Below are positions 24,801 to 33,962 of a stretch of DNA of 64,000 bases, in pieces (the stretch's first letter is position 1; each line of letters starts with the position of its first letter). The position numbers and the translations under genes are program-made. The notes below the pieces were generated by a model that was given only the letters and a program-made list of their open reading frames with translations, did no database searches and was not told the origin of the DNA. The stretch is from Haliscomenobacter sp965225875 (GTDB lineage: Bacteria > Bacteroidota > Bacteroidia > Chitinophagales > Saprospiraceae), in the NCBI RefSeq assembly GCF_965225875.1, contig NZ_CBDDBS010000003.1, positions 1,922,001 to 1,986,000 of the forward strand, written 5' to 3'.

Positions 24801-27491
24801 ATGGTATTTAGGTCCATTTTTTCGCTCAGCATGTTGGGACTTTTTTTGCTGTCAAACCTACAAGCACAGTCCCGTTTATCAAGCACCATCAACAGCAACT
24901 GGCTTTTCTGTAAAGGTGACACCACCCAAAAAGCAGCTGGAAGCAACTGGAAACCAGTGTCTATTCCGCATACCTGGAACACCCAGGACGTACTCGACGA
25001 CGAGCCAGGCTACTACCGGGGCGATGGCTGGTATAAAAAGACGCTGTTTATCCCCGCCGATTGGAAAGACAAAGACATCTATCTCCATTTTGAAGGCGCA
25101 GGGCAGACCGCCGAGGCCTTTATCAATGGCAAATCGGTCGGAAAACATGCCGGGGGCTACACCTTTTTTTCATTCCCCATCCGCTCATTCCTCAATTTTG
25201 CCGCCGAGGGCAACCGTGCCAATGAACTGGTGGTTCGGGTGAACAACAGCCACGACGACAACTTACCGCCTACCATGGGCGATTTCAATATCTTCGGAGG
25301 ACTGTATCGAGATGTGTACCTCAACGTTTTGAACCACGTTCACTTCGATGCCGACAATCACGCTACCAATGGCGTGTTTGTTACTACGCCACAGGTCAGT
25401 GCCACCCAAGCCACCGTGCAAATCAAAGGCGCGTTTGTAAACCAGACCAACACGGAGCGCAAACTAAGCATCAGCCACCGCATTCTGAAACCCGATGGAA
25501 GCCTACTGGCGGAGGAAAAAGGTTCCTTTAGCGCAGCTGCGGGGCAGAAATTTGATTTTATACAGACCATAAAAAACATTCGCGGGCAGCGACTTTGGTC
25601 CCCTGAAGACCCCTACCTCTATCGGATTGTGTCTTCCCTTGCCGATGCTACGACGGGGCAACTGCTCGATGAAGTGAGCAACCCCCTTGGGTTTCGCTGG
25701 TTCCGCTTCGACCCCAACACGGGCTTTTTCCTCAATGGCAAGTCGCTCAAGCTGATGGGCACCAGTCGCCATCAGGACTATCCAGGTATGGGCAACGCCC
25801 TGTCCGATGCCATGCACGTGCGCGATGTGGAACTGCTCAAAGACATGGGCGGCAACTTTCTGCGCGTGGCACACTACCCACAAGACCCTGCCATTCTGCA
25901 AGCCTGCGACCGATTGGGTATTTTGGCTTCGGTAGAAACACCCGTCATGGGCTTTACCGACTCCGAAGCGTTTGCCGCCAGTGCCAAACAGCAACACCGC
26001 GAAGTCATCCTTCAGCATTACAATCACCCCAGTGTGATTATCTGGTCGTACATGAACGAAATGCTGCTGCGGGTTCCGTTTGGCAATGACTCCACCCGGC
26101 AGAAAATGTACCTGTCGCATCTGGCAGGCTTGGCTCAAGAACTGGAAAACATGGCGCGACAGGAAGATTCAGCACGCTACACGCTCATTCCGAACCACAA
26201 TGCCTGGGAGGTGTACAACAAAGTTGGGCTAACCAAAATCCCGAAACTCGTTGGCTGGAATCTTTACTTCGGCTGGTACTACGGTACATTCGATGAGTTC
26301 GGCAAGTTTCTGGATAAACACCACCGCGAACTACCCGACAAGCCCGTGTTGGTTACCGAATACGGTGCCGATGCCGACAACCGGATACGCAGTGCTACGC
26401 CCCTTCGGTTTGATAAATCGGTAGAATACACCATGGCTTACCATCAGGCCTCACTCAAAGCCATCCTCGAGCGCCCATTTGTCGCCGCCGGGATGGTCTG
26501 GAACTTGAACGAATTCAACACGGCAGTTCGAGCCGAAACCCTCCCCAACATCAACCCAAAGGGCATTATGACCTACGACCGTCGGGAAAAAGACCCGTAT
26601 CGGTTTTACAAGGCCAATTTGGTCAAAACGCCTTATATCCAGGTGGGCGCAAAAGAGTGGAATCGCCGCAGTGGCATTGCCGACTCAGAAACGAGTTTGG
26701 TTTGTACGCAGCCTGTTGAGGTGTTTGCCAACCAGCCAACAGTTACGCTGACGCTGAATGGTAAGCCAATCGGCAGTGCCCCAACCAAACAGGGCATCGC
26801 TCAGTTCAAGGTTCCATTCAGGCCTGGGCTCAATCGGCTGGTGGCAACCGCTGCGGTGGCGGGTACCACCATTAGCGACCAGGCTGATATTGTGTTCGAC
26901 CTGCTCCCACGGCAACTGAAAAATGCCAAACTGCCCTTCACGGAACTGAATGTCAGCCTGGGTGATTCACGGCTGTTCTTCGATGACAAAACAGGGCAAA
27001 ACTGGCTCCCCGAGCAAGCCTACCAGGCGGGTAGCTGGGGGTACGTAGGCGGCAAGCAGTTTGTGATGGCGAACAATTCGCGGGTTGGTTTTGGTGGCAG
27101 CCGGAATATTCTCGGCACCGAATTGGATCCGATTTACCAAACCCAACGAACCGGCATTGAAGGGTTTAGATTCGATGTGCCGCCCGGCGATTACGAATTG
27201 ACGCTCCACTTTGCCGAATTGTTATCGAAAAACACCGGCAACGACATTGCGTTTAATGTCGGCTCACGGGGTGGCCCACGCGACGAGTTCAAAGCCCGCA
27301 GCTTCGATGTGTTGATCAATGGCCAGGTGGTGGTTTCGGGTCTGAGCAACAGCGAAACCCTCCAGACGGATCAAGCCGTGGCCATCAAGTGCTTGGTCAG
27401 CGTAGCTGGACAGGAAGGCGTGCAGGTTACGTTCAAATCTCGTCTTGGCGAAGCAGTGCTGAATGGCATTCAGTTGAGGAAGTTGCGGTGA
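24801..27491 (+). CDS. Glycoside hydrolase family 2 with C-terminal malectin-like domain
   Basis: An 896-residue exported beta-glycosidase of the GH2 type (beta-galactosidase, glucuronidase or similar). Signal peptide to LQAQ. The sugar-binding domain begins WKPVSIPHTWN. The TIM barrel has FLRVAHYPQDP, the acid/base E420 in SYMNE and the nucleophile E520 in VTEYGAD. Residues about 720-896 form a malectin-like carbohydrate-binding domain (FAELL, FDVLINGQVV, GVQVTFKSR). It stands alone. The substrate is not determined. It lies just before the sharp AT-rich change that starts the next island. Confidence 0.92.
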   Translation: MVFRSIFSLSMLGLFLLSNLQAQSRLSSTINSNWLFCKGDTTQKAAGSNWKPVSIPHTWNTQDVLDDEPGYYRGDGWYKKTLFIPADWKDKDIYLHFEGAGQTAEAFINGKSVGKHAGGYTFFSFPIRSFLNFAAEGNRANELVVRVNNSHDDNLPPTMGDFNIFGGLYRDVYLNVLNHVHFDADNHATNGVFVTTPQVSATQATVQIKGAFVNQTNTERKLSISHRILKPDGSLLAEEKGSFSAAAGQKFDFIQTIKNIRGQRLWSPEDPYLYRIVSSLADATTGQLLDEVSNPLGFRWFRFDPNTGFFLNGKSLKLMGTSRHQDYPGMGNALSDAMHVRDVELLKDMGGNFLRVAHYPQDPAILQACDRLGILASVETPVMGFTDSEAFAASAKQQHREVILQHYNHPSVIIWSYMNEMLLRVPFGNDSTRQKMYLSHLAGLAQELENMARQEDSARYTLIPNHNAWEVYNKVGLTKIPKLVGWNLYFGWYYGTFDEFGKFLDKHHRELPDKPVLVTEYGADADNRIRSATPLRFDKSVEYTMAYHQASLKAILERPFVAAGMVWNLNEFNTAVRAETLPNINPKGIMTYDRREKDPYRFYKANLVKTPYIQVGAKEWNRRSGIADSETSLVCTQPVEVFANQPTVTLTLNGKPIGSAPTKQGIAQFKVPFRPGLNRLVATAAVAGTTISDQADIVFDLLPRQLKNAKLPFTELNVSLGDSRLFFDDKTGQNWLPEQAYQAGSWGYVGGKQFVMANNSRVGFGGSRNILGTELDPIYQTQRTGIEGFRFDVPPGDYELTLHFAELLSKNTGNDIAFNVGSRGGPRDEFKARSFDVLINGQVVVSGLSNSETLQTDQAVAIKCLVSVAGQEGVQVTFKSRLGEAVLNGIQLRKLR

Positions 27492-27940
27492 GGGGGGGTT
27501 AGGTTTTCCCGCGACAGCTGGCATCTTGTAAACGATGGAGTGGAGTTTTTTTTGTACCCTGGGAGTTTTAGGCACTCCTTAATGCTGGATTTGGGCCACA
27601 CGGCAAAGGCAAGCTGGGGAATTGCTGGGTAGATGGGCCAAGGGGGGGAATTGTGCGGCTGTTCTTGGCCATGTTGATTGTTTGGGAATGTTATGCGCGG
27701 GCAAATTTACTAAAGCATATAGGTTAATATAATCACTTTTTTTCTTGCTATCAGGTGTCCTAATGTGAGATCATGCATTATAAACAAAAGTTATAGGTGA
27801 CAAAAGTTGCAATTGTTGTGTTTTATCATTAATTTTGTTTTTGATCTTAATTTTGTGCTAAATGCCTAAATCGATGGAAAGTACTTAGCTTAAAATAAGA
27901 TGCAAAATAGCGATGAATTTTAATCAAATAACTCAATTTT
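27492..27940. other. Gene-free gap at the left border of the AT-rich island
   Basis: No credible gene. Composition changes visibly from GC-balanced to AT-rich at about 27690-27720. A TAnnTTTG-type box, TAATTTTG at 27848-27855, lies 85 bases before the ATPase start and may be its promoter; I see no convincing -33 element. No tRNA, integrase or direct repeat marks the border. Confidence 0.4.
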
Positions 27941-29386
27941 ATGAATAATGAATTGATAATTCCCAATAGGTTTGAGAGCGTCCTTTCATCGCAATTATTT
28001 GAAAACTATACCCCTTTGTTATTGCCAGTAGAAACTGACTTAACAGCGATTAAGAAAATCGCGGACAAAACTACTTTTCAGAATGGAGGAATTCTTACGT
28101 TCATTTTAGGTAATTCAGGAGTTGGAAAAACTACGTCCATTTATGCGGCATCAATTTTTATGAAAGAGTTGTTTAATTCAGTATTTAACATCCCCTCTGA
28201 TATACCTTTAAGAGATGTCATTTATTGGCTAAATAACAACATACCAAAGCAAAACAAAAAGAAGCTCTTAGTGTTATTTGATGGCCGTGAAATAAATGAT
28301 GATGAGGTTGGTCTAAGCCAATTCCTTACAGGCCTAAATCAGCTTCTAAGAAAAAGAAAAGACGTTTTATTTTGTTGGCCTACTACTGACCAAGATTGGC
28401 AAACAACCATTAAAGAAACAGCGCACAAAATAGGTGGTTCTAATTTTGTCCCTAGGGGTAGTGATCTTATAATAAGTGGACTTCCAAAAACCGAATGGAA
28501 CTCGGCCTTAGAACGAATTTTAATTAGATTAGACCTCACTCTTGATGATATTTCTTTGCCTCAAGATGCTGTAGATCAATATATTGAAGAAGGAGAAGTA
28601 ATTGGGGATTTCCTAGGGAATATCCGAGACGTTATGGTAGAAAGAGTGTTTGATGTAAAAACTGATTACAGATTACCAGAAATTGTTTTTGTTGTGTCAA
28701 GTGGAGTCGAGGTCGTAGGAGAAGCCAATAGGTTAAGAAGAGCAGGATCATTAGTTGTTAAGGCTGAAGAACTTATAAATTACTCGCCAAGGTCTAGATC
28801 AGGTAAATTTTGGTCAACCCGGCTGAGCAGCCCAGAACAACATTTAGCCTATATTATATCACTTTTCAATGTAAGATTAACAACAGTTGGGCCAAGTGTT
28901 GTGGCATACTCATGTCTTCACTTTGGCAATTCTAATTTAAAAAAAATATCTGCTGATGAAGGCTTACAAGAAAATTTATCAAATGCTAAAGTTACATTGA
29001 AAGCATCTGACTTTTACAAATACTTAGAAGGAACGACTACAAATGAAATGACATCAACTCGAAAAGGAAAAGTAGGTGATGCTACAACTAATTCTTATGA
29101 TAGAATTCAACTATTATCTGCGACAAATCACAAGGAAATTAATAAAGCAATATGCGACTTAGTAAGTGACTCACTTAGCTCTTATGAAAAAGATAAGGAA
29201 AAGCTAGAAGTAGATCAAGGCGATCAAAATTTATATACAGATGCAATAATAGTTGTCAATGGCGAGGAAAAATACTTAGAGTTTCATCATTTAAGCTCTA
29301 AAAACTGTAAAGCATCTAAGATATCATCATATATAATGGAAAAACTTCAATATTACGCTATTCACTACAACCTAGTACCCAGGTAA
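27941..29386 (+). CDS. P-loop ATPase with nuclease-like C-terminus (putative defence protein)
   Basis: A 481-residue cytoplasmic protein I cannot place in a named family. Walker A GNSGVGKTT (57-65) and a Walker B-like LLVLFDGRE (109-117) define an ATPase domain. The middle is helical (about 200-400). The C-terminus has YTDAIIVVNGEEKYLEFHH, a D434-x12-E447-x-H449 pattern between beta strands, reminiscent of a PD-(D/E)XK nuclease core with His replacing Lys. The gene is AT-rich, unlike the chromosome around it, and is convergent with an ApeA-like gene. ATPase is certain; nuclease and defence roles are inference. Confidence 0.7.
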   Translation: MNNELIIPNRFESVLSSQLFENYTPLLLPVETDLTAIKKIADKTTFQNGGILTFILGNSGVGKTTSIYAASIFMKELFNSVFNIPSDIPLRDVIYWLNNNIPKQNKKKLLVLFDGREINDDEVGLSQFLTGLNQLLRKRKDVLFCWPTTDQDWQTTIKETAHKIGGSNFVPRGSDLIISGLPKTEWNSALERILIRLDLTLDDISLPQDAVDQYIEEGEVIGDFLGNIRDVMVERVFDVKTDYRLPEIVFVVSSGVEVVGEANRLRRAGSLVVKAEELINYSPRSRSGKFWSTRLSSPEQHLAYIISLFNVRLTTVGPSVVAYSCLHFGNSNLKKISADEGLQENLSNAKVTLKASDFYKYLEGTTTNEMTSTRKGKVGDATTNSYDRIQLLSATNHKEINKAICDLVSDSLSSYEKDKEKLEVDQGDQNLYTDAIIVVNGEEKYLEFHHLSSKNCKASKISSYIMEKLQYYAIHYNLVPR

Positions 29387-29479
29387 ATACCTTATTAATA
29401 GGGGTTATCATATCTGTCGAGCCTGATTTTGTATGCTCAGTCAGTCGATCATATGGCGAAAACATATAAATCAATATAT

Positions 29480-30913
29480 TCATTCTTTGTAATTCATAAA
29501 AATTGCATTTGTAATAGGTTTTCCTATTCTATCTACTATCAAATTCATATCTTTTGTCAAATTATAAAGTAAATATGCTTGAAAAACAACCGTCAACTTA
29601 TTGGTGTACTTATACAGCTGATCCGAAGGAATCACTTTTTGTTTCCGTTTTGGGTCCACTTCATAATGCACTAAATAGTTTCTTGTCGTTACAATTTTTT
29701 CGAAAGCCTTCACTGGATTTCGAAATACCTTTTTCGTTATAGGTTTCAAATTCTCATGGATATCCTCAAATCGATTAAGTAGAGTGGTCTCGTTCCTTTT
29801 TGAAAGTCTCGTTTTTAGCCATTCAGCCTCATTCTTTTTGAGCTTCCCTAATATGCTACTGATCGTCTTGAGATACTTTAGGCCTTTACCATGAAATGTA
29901 GGGTTTAGAACTCTATGAAACACCTCAATTGAAAAAACTATATCGAGAAAGGCATTTTCTACGTACTGTGCTTTACTATAAATCTTACCAAAGTACAAAT
30001 TTAAAGCAGGTCGATAATTCGAATAATTTTCAATCCAAAGGCCTAAAAAATTAGGGCATTTATTCTGAATTTCTGATAGAGATAGAAGCATATCCCTATT
30101 ATGGATGCTTCTTCGGCTGGTGAATCTTCTTTCTTGTTTTCTCACTAAACTAAATCTAGGTTCGCTCTCGATTTTTTTTCTCTTTTGTTGCTCTAGGGAA
30201 TGAATTTTCATGTAAATTATGTCTATGGGTACAGGTTCACCAATGACCAAAGTAAAAAAATTGTTAATCACATCAATTATTTCTTGAACATAGGAAAAAT
30301 TCTGCCTTCTTATGAATTTGATCGACAAAAAGGCTGACTCTGAAATTGTTACATTTTTATATAAAGGATAAAATGGTGCAGAAGCAAAAAAGGTAACTTT
30401 GATTTCTAATTCTTTATTTTTATAAAGGGGAATGTCATCTGGTAGTTTATACTCTAAATTAACAGAGAACACCTCGTTATCTTCTTCGAATCTGTTTCGT
30501 TTATAGCCAGACACATTGATCCATTCTTCCAAAAATTTAGAATGTAAATAAACTTGCCCGATCTTAAAATCTTTGAAGTTCTCAACCTGGTGGTCTATAA
30601 TTACAAAAGAGGATTTTATAACCATTTCTGATAGGCCACTAGATGTGTGACCAGTGACTGTGCTGTTGATTAGAGAGAATTGATGAGTTTTATTGGTTTT
30701 ACTACTTTTACCAACCCCGATAATTACTGGAAAAGGCTCTTGATCATTAATACTCCATAGATTATCTCGCAATTGTTTAGGCTCACCCATTATTTTCAAG
30801 GTAATTGTAGAGTCGCTATCTATTGTAAGTTCTCCAGGGTAGGAATCACAATCTTCCAAATTTTGGCGATCTCCCATACACCACCATCCTAAATATGTTT
30901 CTGAATCATTCAT
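29480..30913 (-). CDS. ApeA-like HEPN protein (putative abortive-infection RNase)
   Basis: A 477-residue protein with the layout of ApeA: an N-terminal beta-rich domain (LGWWCMGDRQ, then PGELTIDSDSTITLKIMGE) and a C-terminal all-helical HEPN domain. The HEPN active-site motif R-x4-H is RNYLVH (R411, H416), preceded by a conserved acidic helix (DIVFSIEVFH). ApeA is a known anti-phage protein thought to act as a HEPN ribonuclease. The start at 30913 (MNDSETYLGWW) is preferred; an ATG at 30997 gives a longer, non-typical leader. Cytoplasmic, AT-rich, divergent from the small secreted gene. Confidence 0.8.
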   Translation of the reverse strand: MNDSETYLGWWCMGDRQNLEDCDSYPGELTIDSDSTITLKIMGEPKQLRDNLWSINDQEPFPVIIGVGKSSKTNKTHQFSLINSTVTGHTSSGLSEMVIKSSFVIIDHQVENFKDFKIGQVYLHSKFLEEWINVSGYKRNRFEEDNEVFSVNLEYKLPDDIPLYKNKELEIKVTFFASAPFYPLYKNVTISESAFLSIKFIRRQNFSYVQEIIDVINNFFTLVIGEPVPIDIIYMKIHSLEQQKRKKIESEPRFSLVRKQERRFTSRRSIHNRDMLLSLSEIQNKCPNFLGLWIENYSNYRPALNLYFGKIYSKAQYVENAFLDIVFSIEVFHRVLNPTFHGKGLKYLKTISSILGKLKKNEAEWLKTRLSKRNETTLLNRFEDIHENLKPITKKVFRNPVKAFEKIVTTRNYLVHYEVDPKRKQKVIPSDQLYKYTNKLTVVFQAYLLYNLTKDMNLIVDRIGKPITNAIFMNYKE

Positions 30914-31027
30914 TATAAAATCAATTTTAATGTAGGCCTTATTCTGTGCATTGATCTTCGACCAGATCAAAAATAACCAAAAACAATTATCATGCATCCA
31001 TTTCCCAACTACTTTAAACTCAACGCC

Positions 31028-31461
31028 ATGAAATTCTTTCTTTCCCTGATCCTGATTGCCTTTTGTTCAATCTCTTTCGCTCAAGGCACCACCCAAGAAG
31101 AATACAATTATGTAACCAAAGGGTACAAAATCCAGCAAGAAAGTGGCCTGGACATGAAAAAAGGGTACTCTATCAAACTTTATCCTGAAACCCAAACAAA
31201 TGGCTCAGTTAACTGGAATGAGAAAGCAGAAGTCGTAGCTGGAGGGCTTTTCGTGATGGTCAAACAAAGCCCTGCGCATTGATCTTGTATTACCAGAACA
31301 AAAACACTAATTTCAAGGAATATCTTTATGTCCCTACTGTCGATGCTGACAAAACCTTGTGGGATGCGCATATTTTACGATTTATGGAGTACAGCAACGA
31401 TGCTAAGAAAATTCTGTATTCCAGTCTGGCCAAAATAAGTTCATTATCTAATACGAAATAG
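31028..31461 (+). pseudogene. Small secreted protein with a frameshift
   Basis: Starts with a clear signal peptide (MKFFLSLILIAFCSISFAQ) and continues to a stop at 31280. The following frame, shifted by one base, reads ILYYQNKNTNFKEYLYVPTVDADKTLW and continues in the same style to 31461. The two parts look like one protein of about 144 residues broken at roughly 31270-31280. It could be a true mutation, a sequencing error, or less likely a programmed shift; no slippery heptamer is obvious. Function unknown. Its codon use is closer to the chromosome than to the AT-rich genes on both sides. Confidence 0.6.
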
Positions 31462-31516
31462 CTCTCATACATCCTACCTGGCTGAGGCTGAGGATCGGCC
31501 AATAAAATGTTTTCGC

Positions 31517-31524
31517 TACCTTTG
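31517..31524 (+). promoter_or_regulatory. Possible promoter box (TAnnTTTG type)
   Basis: TACCTTTG matches the Bacteroidota -7 consensus TAnnTTTG, 154 bases before the second HEPN gene. No clear TTG-type -33 element at the usual distance, so support is weak. Confidence 0.25.
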
Positions 31525-31677
31525 TCCTGTCATGATGAGAATTTCTTGTAATTACCTTCCAAAAGGTTAGATTTGTCTTTCGAATGTAGCCGAAGGCTAA
31601 TCAAAACTAAATAATGTTAGTTCTATTAGTAATTGGCTAAGAGAAATTATGTTGAACTCAACTAAAAAATAAAATTG

Positions 31678-33018
31678 ATGGAAAATTATTCAATTGACAT
31701 AGGAGCCGAAAATATATACAACAGCAAGACAAAAGGCTATTTCAAGGAAATTTTAGAATCGTATCACAATGGTAATTACAGGGCAACAATTGTAATGTTG
31801 TACACAATTGTCATTTGCGACTTGGTATATAAATTACAAGAATTAAAAGAAATATATAACGACGACAAAGCAATTAAAATATTGAATGAAGTAGAAGAAA
31901 CTCAAAATAAAAATCCAAAATCTCCAGATTGGGAAGTTGAACTAATCAAAAAAATTTCTGAGAGAACGACATTTTTTGAGATATCTACTCATGAAAACGT
32001 ACTACTATTACAAAAACATAGACATTTATCTGCTCACCCTGTTATGGATAAAAACTATGAGTTGTATACTCCAAATAAAGAAACTACAAGGGCTCATCTT
32101 AGAAACATGTTAGAAGATATATTAACAAAACCTCCATTGGTTTCTAATGACGTTTTCAATGAGTTAATAAATGACATTTCGGAAAAGAGAGAGTATTTTC
32201 CGCCTCAATATAACAATATCGAATTTGAAAGGTATATCCTTGGCAAATATCTTAACAATGCCCCAAAAAGCACAATTTACCATGTCTTCAAAAGTATATG
32301 GAAGCTTACATTTAGGTTGATCGATGAAAAATGCAGCCAAAACAGAGATATTAATTATAATGCTTTATTTGTAATGTTTAAAAAATACAAGGAAGAGCTA
32401 TTAGGACTGATTTTAAAAGATAAACCTTATTTTTCTAAAATTGAAAAAGGGCCGCCTTGCCAATTTTTAATCAGCTTTATTAGCATTTATCCCGAAATTT
32501 TCCCATTACTAGAAGAACATGCCAAAATAATCATAAGGCAAGAAGCTTCTATAAGAGCAGATTACAAAGTTAGAGCTTGGTATTTGGAGGAAAATCTCAA
32601 GCAACACATCAAAGTTTTGAGGCAAGATTACGATAAAAATCCATCCTCGATTCATACATACATGAAAAATTTATCTTATCTAGTAAGAGATACTGAGGAA
32701 TTTGACGGTCATGAGGATTTAATTGATTTTTTAGTACATGTCTATGGTCATTCCAGAATTTATAGAGAAGCAGAAATAATGTTTGCAATATTGATCAAAC
32801 CGTATCTAAACCATTTTACACTCAACAATTTCACTAACTTGTTGAATAAAACAGAAAATAATATTAGGTTACATAAAAGAAGCACAGCATTCACAGATAA
32901 TAGCCTCGTCATGAGATACATAGAAGAGAAATATAAAGGTAAAATAAATTTGGACGAATATCCGAATTTTGTTTCTTCAACAACACAAGCTCAGGGAAAT
33001 GAAGACTTACCTTTTTAA
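31678..33018 (+). CDS. HEPN-domain protein of unknown family (putative defence)
   Basis: A 446-residue cytoplasmic, AT-rich protein. The N-terminal 130 residues are helical: NGNYRATIVMLYTIVICDLVYKL is like the first long helix of HEPN domains, and KHRHLSAHPV supplies R115-x4-H120, the HEPN RNase motif. The remaining 320 residues are helical and unrecognised (FISIYPEIFPLLEEHAK, FLVHVYGHSRIYREAEIMF), possibly a sensor part. Start at the ATG 31678. Its position next to an ApeA-like HEPN protein and a P-loop ATPase suggests a defence role. The HEPN call rests on the motif and the preceding helix, not on a profile match. Confidence 0.65.
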   Translation: MENYSIDIGAENIYNSKTKGYFKEILESYHNGNYRATIVMLYTIVICDLVYKLQELKEIYNDDKAIKILNEVEETQNKNPKSPDWEVELIKKISERTTFFEISTHENVLLLQKHRHLSAHPVMDKNYELYTPNKETTRAHLRNMLEDILTKPPLVSNDVFNELINDISEKREYFPPQYNNIEFERYILGKYLNNAPKSTIYHVFKSIWKLTFRLIDEKCSQNRDINYNALFVMFKKYKEELLGLILKDKPYFSKIEKGPPCQFLISFISIYPEIFPLLEEHAKIIIRQEASIRADYKVRAWYLEENLKQHIKVLRQDYDKNPSSIHTYMKNLSYLVRDTEEFDGHEDLIDFLVHVYGHSRIYREAEIMFAILIKPYLNHFTLNNFTNLLNKTENNIRLHKRSTAFTDNSLVMRYIEEKYKGKINLDEYPNFVSSTTQAQGNEDLPF

Positions 33019-33038
33019 GTGAAACGGCCAAAATTTTA

Positions 33039-33144
33039 CCCGCTCGACCGAGTCTTCCACATTAATCGCCAGGCTGAAACGCTGGTGCAGTGTCTCATGA
33101 CCTGCACCTATTATCCCCGCGTCTTCAAGACGCAAGAGCATGCA
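33039..33144 (+). repeat. Left REP-like terminal repeat of the RAYT element
   Basis: Begins CCCGCTCGACC and contains the palindromes GCGTCTTCAAGACGC and GTGCAG...CTGCAC. It is the inverted counterpart of 33851-33955, with divergence mainly in the outer third. Confidence 0.8.
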
Positions 33145-33173
33145 AAATACTAAAAAAGACCAACAATCCCCCT

Positions 33174-33779
33174 TCACGATTGATCATCAAACCCCGGCAG
33201 ATACACAAAACTGCTCCTCGGCAAATACGGCTCCAGTAAGTCTAGTTCCAGCAAACATCCCTCATTTTCAAACACATAATTCCGTGCACTGCTGTACAGA
33301 TACTCTTCCGCTTTATCCACCCATCCTGCCCGAACCGGGTTTTGATGAATGTAGTCTACTTTTTGCCAAATCACCTTGGGCGAAACCAGGGCAATGGGAT
33401 GGTAGTCTTGCAGCCAAAATTGGTGGGTTCGGCCATTGGCATGGAATCGAGCATAATATCGAAATACATGCAACATCCATTCCTTACGGCTTTCGTTTCC
33501 TTTTGCAATGGCTTCCAAAATCTGGCGGGAGGTATATTTTTTAAAATCTCGAAGTACTTCCGACAGGGTTAACTCACCATCTGCTCTGACAATCATGTGG
33601 ATGTGATTGCTCATGATCACGTAGGCACAAATGATCAGTCCTTTTTCTTTTCGGCAATAGGCCAGGCTTTCAAGCAGGATGTCTCGATAGGCTTTTCTAG
33701 TGAATACATCTACCCAACCCACAACCGTACAGGTAACGTAATTCAAACCATGCTGATCCAGGATGCGGTAACGAGGCAT
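33174..33779 (-). CDS. REP-associated tyrosine transposase (RAYT, Y1 HUH family)
   Basis: A 201-residue single-strand DNA transposase. The HUH motif is HIH (59-61) in VIMSNHIHMIV; the likely catalytic tyrosine is Y143 in VDYIHQNPVRAG, the usual RAYT signature. RAYTs cut and join REP hairpins at the top-strand foot of the stem, and the REP-like repeats that flank this gene are the expected partners. Length and motif order are normal, so it is probably active. The C-terminal third is nearly identical in the fragment at 20298-20516. Confidence 0.95.
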   Translation of the reverse strand: MPRYRILDQHGLNYVTCTVVGWVDVFTRKAYRDILLESLAYCRKEKGLIICAYVIMSNHIHMIVRADGELTLSEVLRDFKKYTSRQILEAIAKGNESRKEWMLHVFRYYARFHANGRTHQFWLQDYHPIALVSPKVIWQKVDYIHQNPVRAGWVDKAEEYLYSSARNYVFENEGCLLELDLLEPYLPRSSFVYLPGFDDQS

Positions 33780-33850
33780 AAAGTTTTTGCATTAAAATAA
33801 TGGTTTTTTCTACATACCCGTATTGAGCTTGTGCTTTTCTCGGGCGAGTG

Positions 33851-33955
33851 TGCATGCTTATGCGTCTTGAAGACGCGGGGATAATAGGTGCAGGTCATGA
33901 GACACTGCACCAGCGTTGTGCCTGGGGAATATTGGGGAAGACTTGGACCAGCGGG
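33851..33955 (-). repeat. Right REP-like terminal repeat of the RAYT element
   Basis: Inverted copy of 33039-33144. The inner 60 bases (GCGTCTTGAAGACGC through GTCATGAGACACTGCACCAGCG) are almost unchanged, as expected if this is the part the transposase recognises. Confidence 0.8.
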
Positions 33956-33962
33956 ATTTAGA

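Larger units (their letters stand above)
33039..33955. mobile_element. Complete RAYT transposable element with inverted terminal repeats
   Basis: About 917 bp consisting of two inverted repeats of about 105 bp (33039-33144 and 33851-33955) around one transposase gene. Each repeat carries REP-like hairpins: GCGTCTTCAAGACGC and GTGCAG...CTGCAC. The same repeat, attached to a truncated transposase, occurs at 20194-20516, so the family has moved or been copied within this window. Borders were drawn where the two arms stop matching. Confidence 0.8.

Noticed and set aside
33039..33955. The element as a classic IS200/IS605 insertion sequence
   Set aside because: The protein has the RAYT signature (YIHQNPVRAG), it has long inverted ends with REP hairpins, and no TnpB is present.
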